Assembly (NCBI RefSeq): GCF_017352215.1
Contig: NZ_CP071444.1
Location: 868,001 to 932,000 of the forward strand
Length of the DNA stretch: 64,000 nt
DNA from: Alkalibacter rhizosphaerae
GTDB lineage: Bacteria; Bacillota; Clostridia; Eubacteriales; Alkalibacteraceae
Direction of reading: 5' to 3'
Below, in pieces: positions 1-9,055 of the stretch; positions within the stretch are counted from its first letter, which is position 1, and every line of letters starts with the position of its first letter. The notes below the pieces were generated by a model. The model searched no databases, was not told where the DNA came from, and saw only the letters and a program-made list of their open reading frames with translations. Both the position numbers and the translations under genes were made by a program.

Positions 1-1067
1 ATCTGTATTAACGGTTGCCATTTAGCGTTACAGAATCTAATTAAAGTAGGTTGAATGGTATTCCCTAATATAAATATGGTTGTAGCTAAATTTGCAATTC
101 TGAAATATGGCAGAACACTATCAACTATTGTCGGATAAAAAAAACGTGTAATCTGTATTCCAAAAGTTAAAACAAATAAATAAAATATTGTTGAAAATGC
201 GACGAAAATTCCAAATCTTAAATAAAATTGCTTTAAAGTCAAAACAGACTGCTTTGCGTAGTAAGTCAATAAAACTGCAGAAATTGGAGACATTATAATC
301 CCCGCAGTCTTTCCTAAGAAGGATGACACATTGTATATTGAAACTTGTTCTGCACCTAAAAATGGAAAAATAAAAAATCTGTCCATATAAGTCATTGTAG
401 TAGCTATAAAAACACCCGACATAATCAACAAATATTTTTTTAAAGTTTCATTAAAAACTAAACCTCTCTTAAATTTTTCATTAAACAAAGATTTTGATTG
501 TAAAAAAATATAGCTGCATGAAAATAATTCGCCAAAAATAAAAGTAAAAAACCAGATGCCAGTTTTATAAGCTATCAGAGATCCTACTGCAATACCTAAA
601 AATGCAAAAATGTTTGCCAATAGCATTTTTTTATAGTTAATAATTATTCTAAAAGTTACGCTATAGTATGATCTAAATAATACCAAAGATGAAATCACAA
701 CTACTCCCACGACAGTTAAAGAAAATCCCTTTTGCACAACAATTCCTAGTATTGTTACAAATAATGTATTTAAAAACAATCCAACAACAAAAATACTATT
801 GAAGTCGCCTTTGTTCTTTTGTTCTTTATAACTTTCATGTAGAATTATTTTTGTGTTGTTAAGGGGATTCCCAATTGATACTCCAATTGCATTGGCAATC
901 CCCATCATTGTTAGAATCATTCCATATTCCGATGTTGTAACAATTCTACTCAGATATGGATAAGCTATAAACTGCGTTGAAAATGTATATATTATAGACG
1001 CTATTATATTCAATATAAAGTCATTATAAATTTTATTATTAAATATTTTTAAATTTTTAAGTTTCAT
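1..1067 (-). CDS. Polysaccharide flippase, Wzx-like (partial, 3' end outside window)
   Basis: I read this frame directly; it is open from an ATG at 1067 to the window edge (about 355 codons) and lacks its stop. A ribosome site AAGAGGT lies just upstream. The protein starts MKLKNLKIFNNKIYND, then has strongly hydrophobic segments with short polar loops, e.g. SEYGMILTMMGIANAIGVSI. This is the usual look of the MATE/MVF-fold oligosaccharide flippases that move undecaprenyl-linked repeat units across the membrane. The neighbouring polymerase-like gene and glycosyltransferases support the role. The region is very AT-rich compared with the right half of the window. The family call is by topology and context; the substrate cannot be told. 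Confidence 0.75.
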   Translation of the reverse strand, partial: MKLKNLKIFNNKIYNDFILNIIASIIYTFSTQFIAYPYLSRIVTTSEYGMILTMMGIANAIGVSIGNPLNNTKIILHESYKEQKNKGDFNSIFVVGLFLNTLFVTILGIVVQKGFSLTVVGVVVISSLVLFRSYYSVTFRIIINYKKMLLANIFAFLGIAVGSLIAYKTGIWFFTFIFGELFSCSYIFLQSKSLFNEKFKRGLVFNETLKKYLLIMSGVFIATTMTYMDRFFIFPFLGAEQVSIYNVSSFLGKTAGIIMSPISAVLLTYYAKQSVLTLKQFYLRFGIFVAFSTIFYLFVLTFGIQITRFFYPTIVDSVLPYFRIANLATTIFILGNTIQPTLIRFCNAKWQPLIQ

Positions 1068-1162
1068 GTCGATACCTCTTCCGATTTATGCACAATCATT
1101 TTAGTCGCGATTCATACTTTCGATTTGGGCATTATAAATTATCAATAATAATATAATAATTA

Positions 1163-2437
1163 CTATACCCCAGTCCACAAGCTAATCAACAAACCCGTAT
1201 CATTAAATATAACCATTGAAAAGGCTAAGACCCCAGCTGAAACTACAACTGGTAAGTTGTAAGTTGCACAATCAGTTAACCAAAAAAGCAGACCAACTAT
1301 TATTGCTGCCAAAATCATTCCTAGAAACCCAAAATCCGCAAATGCATATGAAAATACTCCTGTATTTCCATTACTCAGAAATTCTGTACCTCTAAAAAAT
1401 TGATTTACAATAAAACCTATTGGTTTATTATATGGATACTCAATCGATAGTATCCTTCCAATTATTCCTTCAGAGAACTTCAATTTATCGTGAACCATAA
1501 AAAAATCGTAATATCTGAATTGCCCCATAGCTGGAACAAATAACGAGCGATATGGCAAAACATCTCTCAAAATTGTAGTTATTTTTAATTTTTCAAATAC
1601 TAAAGCAATTAGATTCCCTAATGACATTAATCCGATAAAGAGTTTTGATGAATTTAAATTACTTCTCAATACAAACTGAATAAATATCAAATATGCTAAT
1701 GAAAATAGGAATAATTTATTTCCAAAACTTAAGTACATAACCATCTGCATTACTAGTACTATCGCCGTTTTAACTACATTTTTTCTATGAAGAAAATAGA
1801 TTAAGAAAAAAGGTGCAAATCCCTTAGCTGACCAATTATATAAATAACCAGATAAACGATCTAAATTATACTCTGATCTAAGATTATAAATCTGTTGAAA
1901 ATTAAATGCTCGAACATCAATTCCACCTCTTTTAACTACAACATATACACTTATAAATATATATATCCAAAATATGAAGTCTAGCGCAACGTTTAATTTA
2001 ATGTGTTTGAAACCAATCTTCTTATGTTTTAATCTCGTAACTGTTGAAACAATAATAAAGCATATACTTAAACTTAGAATATACACAGTGCTTTTGTTAT
2101 TCAACCAATAGTACGATAGGGTCGGAATATACATCATAATTATCATTATTAGGTATAAAAAGGTCGAAGGATAGCTTTTATCCTTTGGTAAAAAACAATA
2201 AACTAAAAATAATATAACAAAAGAAATTAAAAGTTTACCTACATTCACATTTAATTCAAGACCATAATAATCAAATTGTGGCACCAAACTATTGACATAA
2301 ATAATTTCAAGAATTATTTTATATACAACCAAGTATAAAAATAGAAATATATGTTCGTATATTTCAAACTTATTATTGAAACTATTTAGTAATCCCTTAA
2401 TCATTTCTTTTGATTTAATTGGTCTATTTTTTTTCAT
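1163..2437 (-). CDS. O-antigen/capsule repeat-unit polymerase, Wzy-like membrane protein
   Basis: About 424 residues, almost all hydrophobic: some ten to twelve membrane segments with a longer polar loop around residues 180-210 (RAFNFQQIYNLRSEYNLDRLSG). Such proteins diverge fast; topology plus position between a flippase and glycosyltransferases point to the polymerase that joins lipid-linked repeat units outside the membrane. I prefer the ATG at 2437 (MKKNRPIKSKEM), which has AGGA upstream; a GTG at 2470 would add 11 residues with a weaker site. Very AT-rich. A different integral membrane role cannot be excluded. Confidence 0.65.
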   Translation of the reverse strand: MKKNRPIKSKEMIKGLLNSFNNKFEIYEHIFLFLYLVVYKIILEIIYVNSLVPQFDYYGLELNVNVGKLLISFVILFLVYCFLPKDKSYPSTFLYLIMIIMMYIPTLSYYWLNNKSTVYILSLSICFIIVSTVTRLKHKKIGFKHIKLNVALDFIFWIYIFISVYVVVKRGGIDVRAFNFQQIYNLRSEYNLDRLSGYLYNWSAKGFAPFFLIYFLHRKNVVKTAIVLVMQMVMYLSFGNKLFLFSLAYLIFIQFVLRSNLNSSKLFIGLMSLGNLIALVFEKLKITTILRDVLPYRSLFVPAMGQFRYYDFFMVHDKLKFSEGIIGRILSIEYPYNKPIGFIVNQFFRGTEFLSNGNTGVFSYAFADFGFLGMILAAIIVGLLFWLTDCATYNLPVVVSAGVLAFSMVIFNDTGLLISLWTGV

Positions 2438-2529
2438 CAAAAACATCCTATCAATTAATAAACAACACACAGATTTTCGCCTAGCATCTTTATCTTAGTG
2501 TTTTAGCTGCTACTATTTTAGATTCGAAT

Positions 2530-3690
2530 TTAAAACTCAATGCTGCGTTTTGCAATCTCTGAATATAAAAATTTTTTTGATTCGTTATTCTTCGCAATTC
2601 TTTTCATTTTTTTATATTCGCTTTTATCATTTTTTAATATTTCCTCAATACTTGCTTTTATTTCTTCTACAGAATCATTATGTAAAAATTTACAGTTGCC
2701 TCCCAAATCGACGTGTGTAGTGCCATTCCAATACTTGATAATCAACGGTATCCCCATTCCTGTAATTTGTTCCCAAAACACAGAGTGGCGGCCTGGAAAA
2801 ACAACTAAATCAGCAGAAGAAAAATATTTATAACTCTCTTCAGTGTTCAACCAACCAGCATAGTATACTTTGTTGCTATCAACTAATTCTTCAATTTCAT
2901 TCTTTAATTCGTCAACTATTGAACCAAAAACTATCAATTTAACATTGTAATCTTTTATACTCTTAACTGCTTTTATTAGTAATAATGTCTGTCTTTTTGC
3001 TAAATCGATCTTTCCGCCTGTTACAATTAAAAAATCATTATCATCAATTCCATACTTGTTTCTTATTTCTATTTTAAATTTATTTTGGTCTGATAATGAT
3101 ACTTTTTCATCATCTACTCCCATAACCAATAATTCCACTTTTTCTTTTGGTATTTTATAAATATCTTGTAGAAAATCAACTCTAGACGGCATAACACCAT
3201 AAAATTTCTTTGTGTAAGGTTCTATCTTTTTTGCACAAGACCGCCACAAAACTTTATGCAAAATATTTTTTGAAAATATATTCTTAGCACTATTCGAAAA
3301 ATCTGCATGATTGTCAACAAACACCGTCACGTTTTTATTTTTTTTCGCGTAATTAACAACATGTGTTATATCCATAAATTGACACCCGTGTACAAAAATG
3401 ATATCAGGATTAATGCGCTCAATATGTTTGTAAGTATCTCTATACCTACGAAGTTTTTTATTTATTTTCATTTTTTTATAGTCTATTCTAGTTACCGGTA
3501 TCCCAAATTCATTAATATATCTTTCTGTATTTGGCATCAATCGTATTTTCCCATTTTCATTAAATGATACTAGCGATGCGACAATTTCCACATCGAGGCC
3601 CATTTTTTTATGGTATTTAGGTAACATGTTTTCTTGGTAAGTGTAATTATCAACGTAAAAACTTGCTAGACATAAATGCAGTATTTTCAT
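2530..3690 (-). CDS. Glycosyltransferase family 4 (GT-B fold)
   Basis: 386 residues beginning MKILHLCLASFYVDNYTYQE, the typical N-terminal Rossmann strand of GT-B enzymes. The C-terminal half has the donor-site features of family 4: GGKIDLAKRQ near residue 225 and a WEQITGMGIPLI stretch near 305-318 in place of the usual E-x7-E loop. It probably adds one sugar to the lipid-linked repeat unit of the surrounding polysaccharide. Neither sugar nor acceptor can be deduced. The gene ends 93 bp before the polymerase-like gene starts and has the same strand and AT-rich composition. Confidence 0.8.
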   Translation of the reverse strand: MKILHLCLASFYVDNYTYQENMLPKYHKKMGLDVEIVASLVSFNENGKIRLMPNTERYINEFGIPVTRIDYKKMKINKKLRRYRDTYKHIERINPDIIFVHGCQFMDITHVVNYAKKNKNVTVFVDNHADFSNSAKNIFSKNILHKVLWRSCAKKIEPYTKKFYGVMPSRVDFLQDIYKIPKEKVELLVMGVDDEKVSLSDQNKFKIEIRNKYGIDDNDFLIVTGGKIDLAKRQTLLLIKAVKSIKDYNVKLIVFGSIVDELKNEIEELVDSNKVYYAGWLNTEESYKYFSSADLVVFPGRHSVFWEQITGMGIPLIIKYWNGTTHVDLGGNCKFLHNDSVEEIKASIEEILKNDKSEYKKMKRIAKNNESKKFLYSEIAKRSIEF

Positions 3691-3928
3691 TTTAATCCCC
3701 TTGCATGATTATTTATTTATTTGATCATGCTATCCTTTTATTTACTTAACAACACCTAATCATCATGTTGTTATCTTAGTTCTCTTTTGAAAAAATCCAT
3801 TATTTGTTTAATTTATTTAATAACTCACTTATCTTCTTATCCCTGTGAAACATCATTTAAGCTCACGCGAATTTAAGTGATGCGCAATAATTATTTTTGG
3901 CTAATACTCTCATATTCATAAAATATTT
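3691..3928. other. AT-rich intergenic gap, no feature recognised
   Basis: 238 bp between the acetyltransferase stop and the glycosyltransferase start. It is AT-rich, with no plausible ORF, no clear intrinsic terminator and no convincing promoter on either strand. Confidence 0.5.
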
Positions 3929-4573
3929 TTATTTCGTCTTTATTAACTTGTTAACTTCAACCAAAAATTTTTCAACGTCATTGACCCACGGTGAAACTGT
4001 AGATAAGTCATCAAAAGACAAGCTCCACCATTGAGATTCTAAAATTCTTTCTATAACATCATCACTAAATCTTTTTTTAATCAACTTTGCGGGATTGCCG
4101 CCCCAAATTTCATATGCACCTACGCTTTTTGTAACCACTGCTCCCATGCCTATTACAGCTCCGTCACCAATAGTTACACCACTTTTTATATAAGCACCTG
4201 CTCCAATCCATACATCATTACCAATAAATGTATCATCATAAGGATCATAGTTTTTATCACTCATATTAGTTTTTAAGATATTTCGTCCCTCATGAAAAAT
4301 CGGAGAAGTAGAAATCCAATCAATTGGATGTGCACCTCCACCAATAATACATCGATCTGCAATTGAGCAATAGTTACCTACTTTAGTAAAATTCATATTC
4401 GTAAAGTTCCCAACATATGAGTACTTCCCTATATCGCATTTTGAGATCTGAGAACACGAACCTATTCTTGATGTCTTATCAATTTTCGAATTAATCACTG
4501 CGGGTATCTGTATTTTTTTTATAAGTTTTGAATAAATATATTTTAAAGAAAACAAATCATTTCCCCCAAACAA
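3929..4573 (-). CDS. Hexapeptide-repeat O-acetyltransferase (CatB/XAT type)
   Basis: 214 residues with the left-handed beta-helix repeat pattern ([IV]-G-x4): KTSRIGSCSQISKCDIGKY, then IGNDVWIGAGAYIKSG and IGDGAVIGMGAVVTKSV. The insertion NYCSIADRCIIGGGAHPIDW with its histidine is typical of the xenobiotic/virginiamycin acetyltransferase branch. Family members move acetyl from acetyl-CoA to a sugar hydroxyl or amine; here the likely target is a sugar of the capsule repeat unit. The start overlaps the 3' end of the 2-epimerase gene by 17 bp, so the two are probably translationally coupled. Confidence 0.85.
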   Translation of the reverse strand: MFGGNDLFSLKYIYSKLIKKIQIPAVINSKIDKTSRIGSCSQISKCDIGKYSYVGNFTNMNFTKVGNYCSIADRCIIGGGAHPIDWISTSPIFHEGRNILKTNMSDKNYDPYDDTFIGNDVWIGAGAYIKSGVTIGDGAVIGMGAVVTKSVGAYEIWGGNPAKLIKKRFSDDVIERILESQWWSLSFDDLSTVSPWVNDVEKFLVEVNKLIKTK

Positions 4574-5681
4574 CTCTATTTATATAATCTGTATACGATA
4601 AAATAATTCTCAATACTTTCTCCGAGACATTTGGCATACTATAATCAGCAACTAATCTCAACGTGTCTTTCTTCTGAGCTTCCAACACTTCTAAACCTTG
4701 GAGTATTCTTTTTTTTTCAAGTCCCACCATCATCACTGATGCTTCTTCCATGGCTTCAGGTCTCTCATGTGCTTGTCTAATGTTAAGTGCTCTAAATCCT
4801 AGAATAGATGATTCCTCACTAATTGTCCCACTATCGCTAAGCACGGCTTTGGCATACTTCTGCAGCTTCACATAATCGTTGAATCCAAGAGGCTTCATTG
4901 TTTTCACCAATGGATTGAACTGGATGCCTTTAGCTTCTATCATATTTCTGGTTCTTGGATGTGCACTCACTATCAATGGCATATTATACTTGTCTGCAAC
5001 TGTATTCAGGCTGTCTACCAAATCCATGAAATTTTGCTCAGAGCTGATATTCTCTTCTCTATGAGCCGATACCACAAAATACTTTTCAGCTTCGAGTCCC
5101 AATCTTTCAAGTACATCTGATTTCTCAATATCTTTTTTTCTTGAATCAAGTACCTCGAACATTGGGCTACCAGTTTTGATTATTCTATCCGCAGGCAGGC
5201 CCTCTTTTAAAAGATACTCTCTGGCAATATCACTGTAAGTTAGATTGACGTCTGCCGTATGATCAACGATTTTTCTGTTTGTCTCTTCAGGCACTCTCTG
5301 GTCAAAACATCTATTTCCAGCTTCCATATGAAAAATTGGGATATGTCTCCTCTTTGCTGCAATTGCACACAAGCAGCTGTTTGTATCTCCAAGCACTAAA
5401 AATGCATCCGGTTGAACTTCTTCCAATATAGGATCGATCTTAACTAGAATGTTACCTATTGTTTCTACTGCAGTTCCAGTAGCAGCATTTAGGAAATAAT
5501 CCGGTTTCTTTAAGTTAAAGTCATTAAAGAACACTTCATTTAGTTCATAGTCATAGTTTTGTCCTGTATGAACAAGAATGTGGTCTATTGCTTCAGACTC
5601 TTCCAATTTATTAATAACAGCTGACAGTCTTATTATTTCTGGTCTGGTGCCTACGACTGTCATCACTTTTAATTTCTTCAT
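4557..5681 (-). CDS. capG: UDP-N-acetylglucosamine-type 2-epimerase, CapG/WecB family
   Basis: 374 residues of the non-hydrolysing UDP-GlcNAc 2-epimerase family: VVGTRPEIIRLSAVI at the N terminus, HTGQNYDYELNEVFF, HMEAGNRCFDQRVPEE and SDSGTISEE near the C terminus. Because it directly follows capE and capF, its probable reaction is the third step of UDP-N-acetyl-L-fucosamine synthesis (2-epimerisation of the L-talo form). A plain WecB role making UDP-ManNAc is the alternative. I chose the ATG at 5681, 8 nt after GGAGG; a TTG codon lies directly before it. Only 3 nt separate it from the capF stop. Confidence 0.88.
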   Translation of the reverse strand: MKKLKVMTVVGTRPEIIRLSAVINKLEESEAIDHILVHTGQNYDYELNEVFFNDFNLKKPDYFLNAATGTAVETIGNILVKIDPILEEVQPDAFLVLGDTNSCLCAIAAKRRHIPIFHMEAGNRCFDQRVPEETNRKIVDHTADVNLTYSDIAREYLLKEGLPADRIIKTGSPMFEVLDSRKKDIEKSDVLERLGLEAEKYFVVSAHREENISSEQNFMDLVDSLNTVADKYNMPLIVSAHPRTRNMIEAKGIQFNPLVKTMKPLGFNDYVKLQKYAKAVLSDSGTISEESSILGFRALNIRQAHERPEAMEEASVMMVGLEKKRILQGLEVLEAQKKDTLRLVADYSMPNVSEKVLRIILSYTDYINRVVWGK

Positions 5682-5684
5682 CAA

Positions 5685-6794
5685 TTATACCTCCAAAAAA
5701 TAAGTGTCAGGCTTTTCAGGATCAAATGCTTCGTTTGCCCACATGATAGTTACCATGTCTGTTTCACCCAGATTTTCAATATTATGCGTATAACCTGTCG
5801 GTATATCTACAACTTCCATTTTATCACCGCTTACAAAGTACTCCAGTACTTTATCTGAATCTATATTTCTAAAACGAATAACACCTTTACCACTTACAAC
5901 TAAAAACTTTTCATTCTTGGTATGATGCCAGTGGTTTCCTTTTATTATACCAGGTTTTGAAATATTTACAGATACTTGTCCACGATCAGGAGTTTTAATG
6001 AATTCTGTGAAGGACCCTCTTTGATCGACATTCATCTTTAAGTCATAACTAAATTGATCTTCCGGTAAATAACTTAGATATGTGCTATATAATTTCTTGG
6101 CAAATGCATCGGACATGTTTGGAATAAATCTATCTTCTCTGCTTCGCTTAAAGAAAGTAATCAAATTTACTATATCACCTAATAATATTGTGTGTACTAC
6201 TGGCACTTTGCAAAATTCTTCAACTCTATTTTCATTGCCCTCTAGTGCATTTATAAGTTCGCTTACTACATCATCTATATAAACAAGGTTCATCTCTACA
6301 GTCGGATCATTTACCATAATAGGTAAATCGCGAGCAATATTATGACAAAAGGTCGCTACTGCGCTATTATAATTGGGTCTACACCACTTACCAAATACGT
6401 TAGGGAATCTATATACTAGAACTTTAGATCCAGTTTCTGTGCCATAAGCAAACAGAAGATCTTCTCCCGCCTTCTTACTTTCACCATAAGGATTATCTAA
6501 CTCAGCTTGTATTGAAGATGAAATCATCACAGGACATGTGTTTTCATATTTCTTTAAAGCATTCAAAAGATCAGATGTAAAACCAAAATTACCTTCCATG
6601 AACGCTGATTGTTCTATTGGGCGATTTACCCCAGCAAGGTGAAACACAAACTCTGCTTCTCTGCTATATTCATCAAGCATCTTAGAATCCGTATCCTTGT
6701 CATATTCAAAAATTTCAGTATAATTTCTGTTTTTAAGTTCTGCTATTAAGTTTTTGCCTATGAAGCCTTTTGCTCCTGTTACTAAGATTTTCAT
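5685..6794 (-). CDS. capF: UDP-2-acetamido-2,6-dideoxy-hexulose reductase with cupin domain (CapF)
   Basis: 369 residues, two domains. Residues 1-245 are an SDR Rossmann domain (MKILVTGAKGFIGKNL; NPYGESKKAGEDLL holds the Y-x3-K pair). Residues ~255-369 are a cupin with the metal-type histidines GNHWHHTKNEKF and a later GYTHNIENLG. This architecture is that of CapF/FnlB/WbjC, which reduces the CapE product on the way to UDP-N-acetyl-L-fucosamine. The start overlaps the capE stop by one base (TAATG), indicating coupling, and the order capE-capF-capG matches the known module. Confidence 0.92.
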   Translation of the reverse strand: MKILVTGAKGFIGKNLIAELKNRNYTEIFEYDKDTDSKMLDEYSREAEFVFHLAGVNRPIEQSAFMEGNFGFTSDLLNALKKYENTCPVMISSSIQAELDNPYGESKKAGEDLLFAYGTETGSKVLVYRFPNVFGKWCRPNYNSAVATFCHNIARDLPIMVNDPTVEMNLVYIDDVVSELINALEGNENRVEEFCKVPVVHTILLGDIVNLITFFKRSREDRFIPNMSDAFAKKLYSTYLSYLPEDQFSYDLKMNVDQRGSFTEFIKTPDRGQVSVNISKPGIIKGNHWHHTKNEKFLVVSGKGVIRFRNIDSDKVLEYFVSGDKMEVVDIPTGYTHNIENLGETDMVTIMWANEAFDPEKPDTYFLEV

Positions 6795-7813
6795 TATTTA
6801 TTCCAACTTTCAAGTTGTTCTTTAACATAATCTAGCTGTAGCAGCTTCTCTTTGATTTGGTCTATACTAAGTCTCTCAGTGTTGTGTGAGTTGTATTCAT
6901 CTTCAGAAGATAGTTTTTGATCTCCTTCAACAAAGTATTTGTCATAATTAAGATCCCGTTTATCGGCGGGCACTCGATAAAAGCCTCCCGTATCCTTTGC
7001 GACTATGCGCTCTTCTTTTGTTAAAAGCGTTTCATATAATTTTTCACCATGACGAGTACCAATAACTTTGATTTCATTATCTGCATTAAATAGTTCTTTT
7101 ATTGCTTGAGCTAAATCGCCAATTGTTGATGCTGGTGACTTTTGAACCATAATGTCTCCAGCTTCTGCATTATGGAAAGCAAATACAACAAGTTCAACTG
7201 CTTCTTCCAAACTCATCAAAAACCTTGTCATATTGGGATCCGTAACTGTCAACGGCTCTCCCTTTTTGATTTGATCTATAAATAATGGAATAACTGATCC
7301 TCTTGAAGCCATTACATTACCGTATCTAGTGCCACAAATCAAAGTTCTTTCAGGATCTATTGTATTTGCTTTTGCTACGAAAACTTTCTCCATCATAGCT
7401 TTAGAAATTCCCATTGCATTGATTGGATAAGCAGCCTTATCCGTAGACAAACAGATTACCTTTTTAACTCCCATTTCTATTGCACCCGTAAGAACATTGT
7501 CTGTTCCCAGAACATTTGTCTTAACAGCCTCAAGTGGGAAAAATTCACATGAAGGCACTTGCTTTAGTGCAGCTGCATGAAAGATATAATCTACACCGTA
7601 TATTGCATTTTTGACACTGGCTAGATCTCTTACATCGCCTATGTAAAATTTCAATTTATCATTCTTATAAAGCTTTCGCATATCATCTTGCTTCTTCTCA
7701 TCACGAGAGAAGATTCGAATTTCTTTTATATCAGTATCCAAGAATCTCTTCATAACTGCGTTTCCAAAAGATCCTGTTCCACCTGTAATAAGCAAAGTTT
7801 TATCTTTAAACAT
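6794..7813 (-). CDS. capE: UDP-N-acetylglucosamine 4,6-dehydratase/5-epimerase (CapE/FnlA)
   Basis: 339 residues from the ATG at 7813, which has AAGGTGGG 9 nt upstream; a longer reading to 7909 has no such site and would add an unrelated N-terminal tail. The SDR nucleotide motif GGTGSFG is at residues 11-17. The catalytic segment reads NAMGISKAMMEK: a Met stands where classical SDRs have Tyr, the S-M-K arrangement known for CapE/WbjB-type enzymes. It converts UDP-GlcNAc to the 4-keto-6-deoxy L-sugar that CapF and CapG process. Confidence 0.92.
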   Translation of the reverse strand: MFKDKTLLITGGTGSFGNAVMKRFLDTDIKEIRIFSRDEKKQDDMRKLYKNDKLKFYIGDVRDLASVKNAIYGVDYIFHAAALKQVPSCEFFPLEAVKTNVLGTDNVLTGAIEMGVKKVICLSTDKAAYPINAMGISKAMMEKVFVAKANTIDPERTLICGTRYGNVMASRGSVIPLFIDQIKKGEPLTVTDPNMTRFLMSLEEAVELVVFAFHNAEAGDIMVQKSPASTIGDLAQAIKELFNADNEIKVIGTRHGEKLYETLLTKEERIVAKDTGGFYRVPADKRDLNYDKYFVEGDQKLSSEDEYNSHNTERLSIDQIKEKLLQLDYVKEQLESWNK

Positions 7814-7829
7814 ACACCCAAACCCACCT

Positions 7830-9029
7830 TTAATTTTTAATTTTTTCAATAATATCAACGTATTTTTTGGTGTTTTTTTCTTTTGAAAACATGGAGTCAA
7901 AAATATCATAAGCGTTCTCAGATTTTGTCCTAATATTCTTAGAATAAAACTCTAAGATTTGTTTGCTAAGAGATTCTGGATTGTCACTATCAACCACAGC
8001 ACATTTATCACATTGTCTAATGATTTTGGAAAATGCTGAATTTTCGTCAACACAAGCAATAATTGGTTTGCTAGTAGCAAGGCATGTTGCTGTTTTGCTG
8101 GGCAGGGCGACTTTAATAATCCCTTTTTTAAGAGGTATTATATTAACGTCTGCCATAGAATAAATATGTGTTGCATATTTGGGATCCTGCATAGGAAGAA
8201 ACTTGACATTTTCAAGGTTACTTGCTTTAACTTTCTCCGTCAGTTTTTTTCTATAAGCCCCATCTCCAATAATGTAAAAAATTAAATTATCTACTTTTTT
8301 CAGTTTACTTGCAGCTTCAATTATTATATCTACATTCTGTAAAATTCCTATATTTCCAGCATAAACAATTTTATATTCATTGACATCTATGCCATATTTT
8401 TTTATAAAAATATTTTCTGAATCTTTTATATCAATTTTTTTATCAGAATAACTCCAATTATAAACAACACTTACTTTATCAGTTGCTACACCTTCATCGA
8501 TCAAGGTTTTTTTCATATCATCTGATATTGTTACAATCTCATCTGAGTATTGATAGGATTTTAATTGAAGAAATCTTAAAATTCGATAGATAATACTTCT
8601 AGAACTAATCAAGTTACCCATGCTAGCATTTACAGGAAATATATCTTGGACATTAAATATAATCGGTGCATTTACAAACAATTTCAACAGAAATACATGA
8701 AATATTGCTACATTACATGATTGCAGAAATACAACATCGTAATTTCTTTTGTCTTTATAGAATTTTATGCATTTAAATGCATATTGTATATCATTTAGAT
8801 AACGCTTAATGAAACTCGTTTTTATAACTTGATCCGACTTAATTGCATTAAATGTTAACTTTTCATTTAATATTGAAACTGGTACACTTGGATTTCTACC
8901 TCCTGTATTTTTTTCAATAATATGAATGTGGTGATCATTTTCTAATAATCTTTTAATTATTGACTCAAGCAAATGATTTGAGGGACCTAGAGTATCAAAT
9001 CCACTATTCATCAAAAAAAGTATTCTCAC
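7830..9029 (-). CDS. Glycosyltransferase family 4, WbuB-like (possible FucNAc transferase)
   Basis: 399 residues, GT-B fold. The N terminus MRILFLMNSGFDTLGPSNHLLE and the segment APIIFNVQDIFPVNA resemble the WbuB/Cap5L group. The C-terminal donor domain has YAGNIGILQNVDIIIEA and PSKTATCLATSKPIIA. Start is GTG at 9029 with AGGAG 8 nt upstream. It ends 16 nt before capE starts, so transfer of L-FucNAc made by capE/F/G is a reasonable inference, not shown by sequence. Confidence 0.8.
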   Translation of the reverse strand: MRILFLMNSGFDTLGPSNHLLESIIKRLLENDHHIHIIEKNTGGRNPSVPVSILNEKLTFNAIKSDQVIKTSFIKRYLNDIQYAFKCIKFYKDKRNYDVVFLQSCNVAIFHVFLLKLFVNAPIIFNVQDIFPVNASMGNLISSRSIIYRILRFLQLKSYQYSDEIVTISDDMKKTLIDEGVATDKVSVVYNWSYSDKKIDIKDSENIFIKKYGIDVNEYKIVYAGNIGILQNVDIIIEAASKLKKVDNLIFYIIGDGAYRKKLTEKVKASNLENVKFLPMQDPKYATHIYSMADVNIIPLKKGIIKVALPSKTATCLATSKPIIACVDENSAFSKIIRQCDKCAVVDSDNPESLSKQILEFYSKNIRTKSENAYDIFDSMFSKEKNTKKYVDIIEKIKN

Positions 9030-9055
9030 ATCGAAGACTCCTATTCATTGACCTT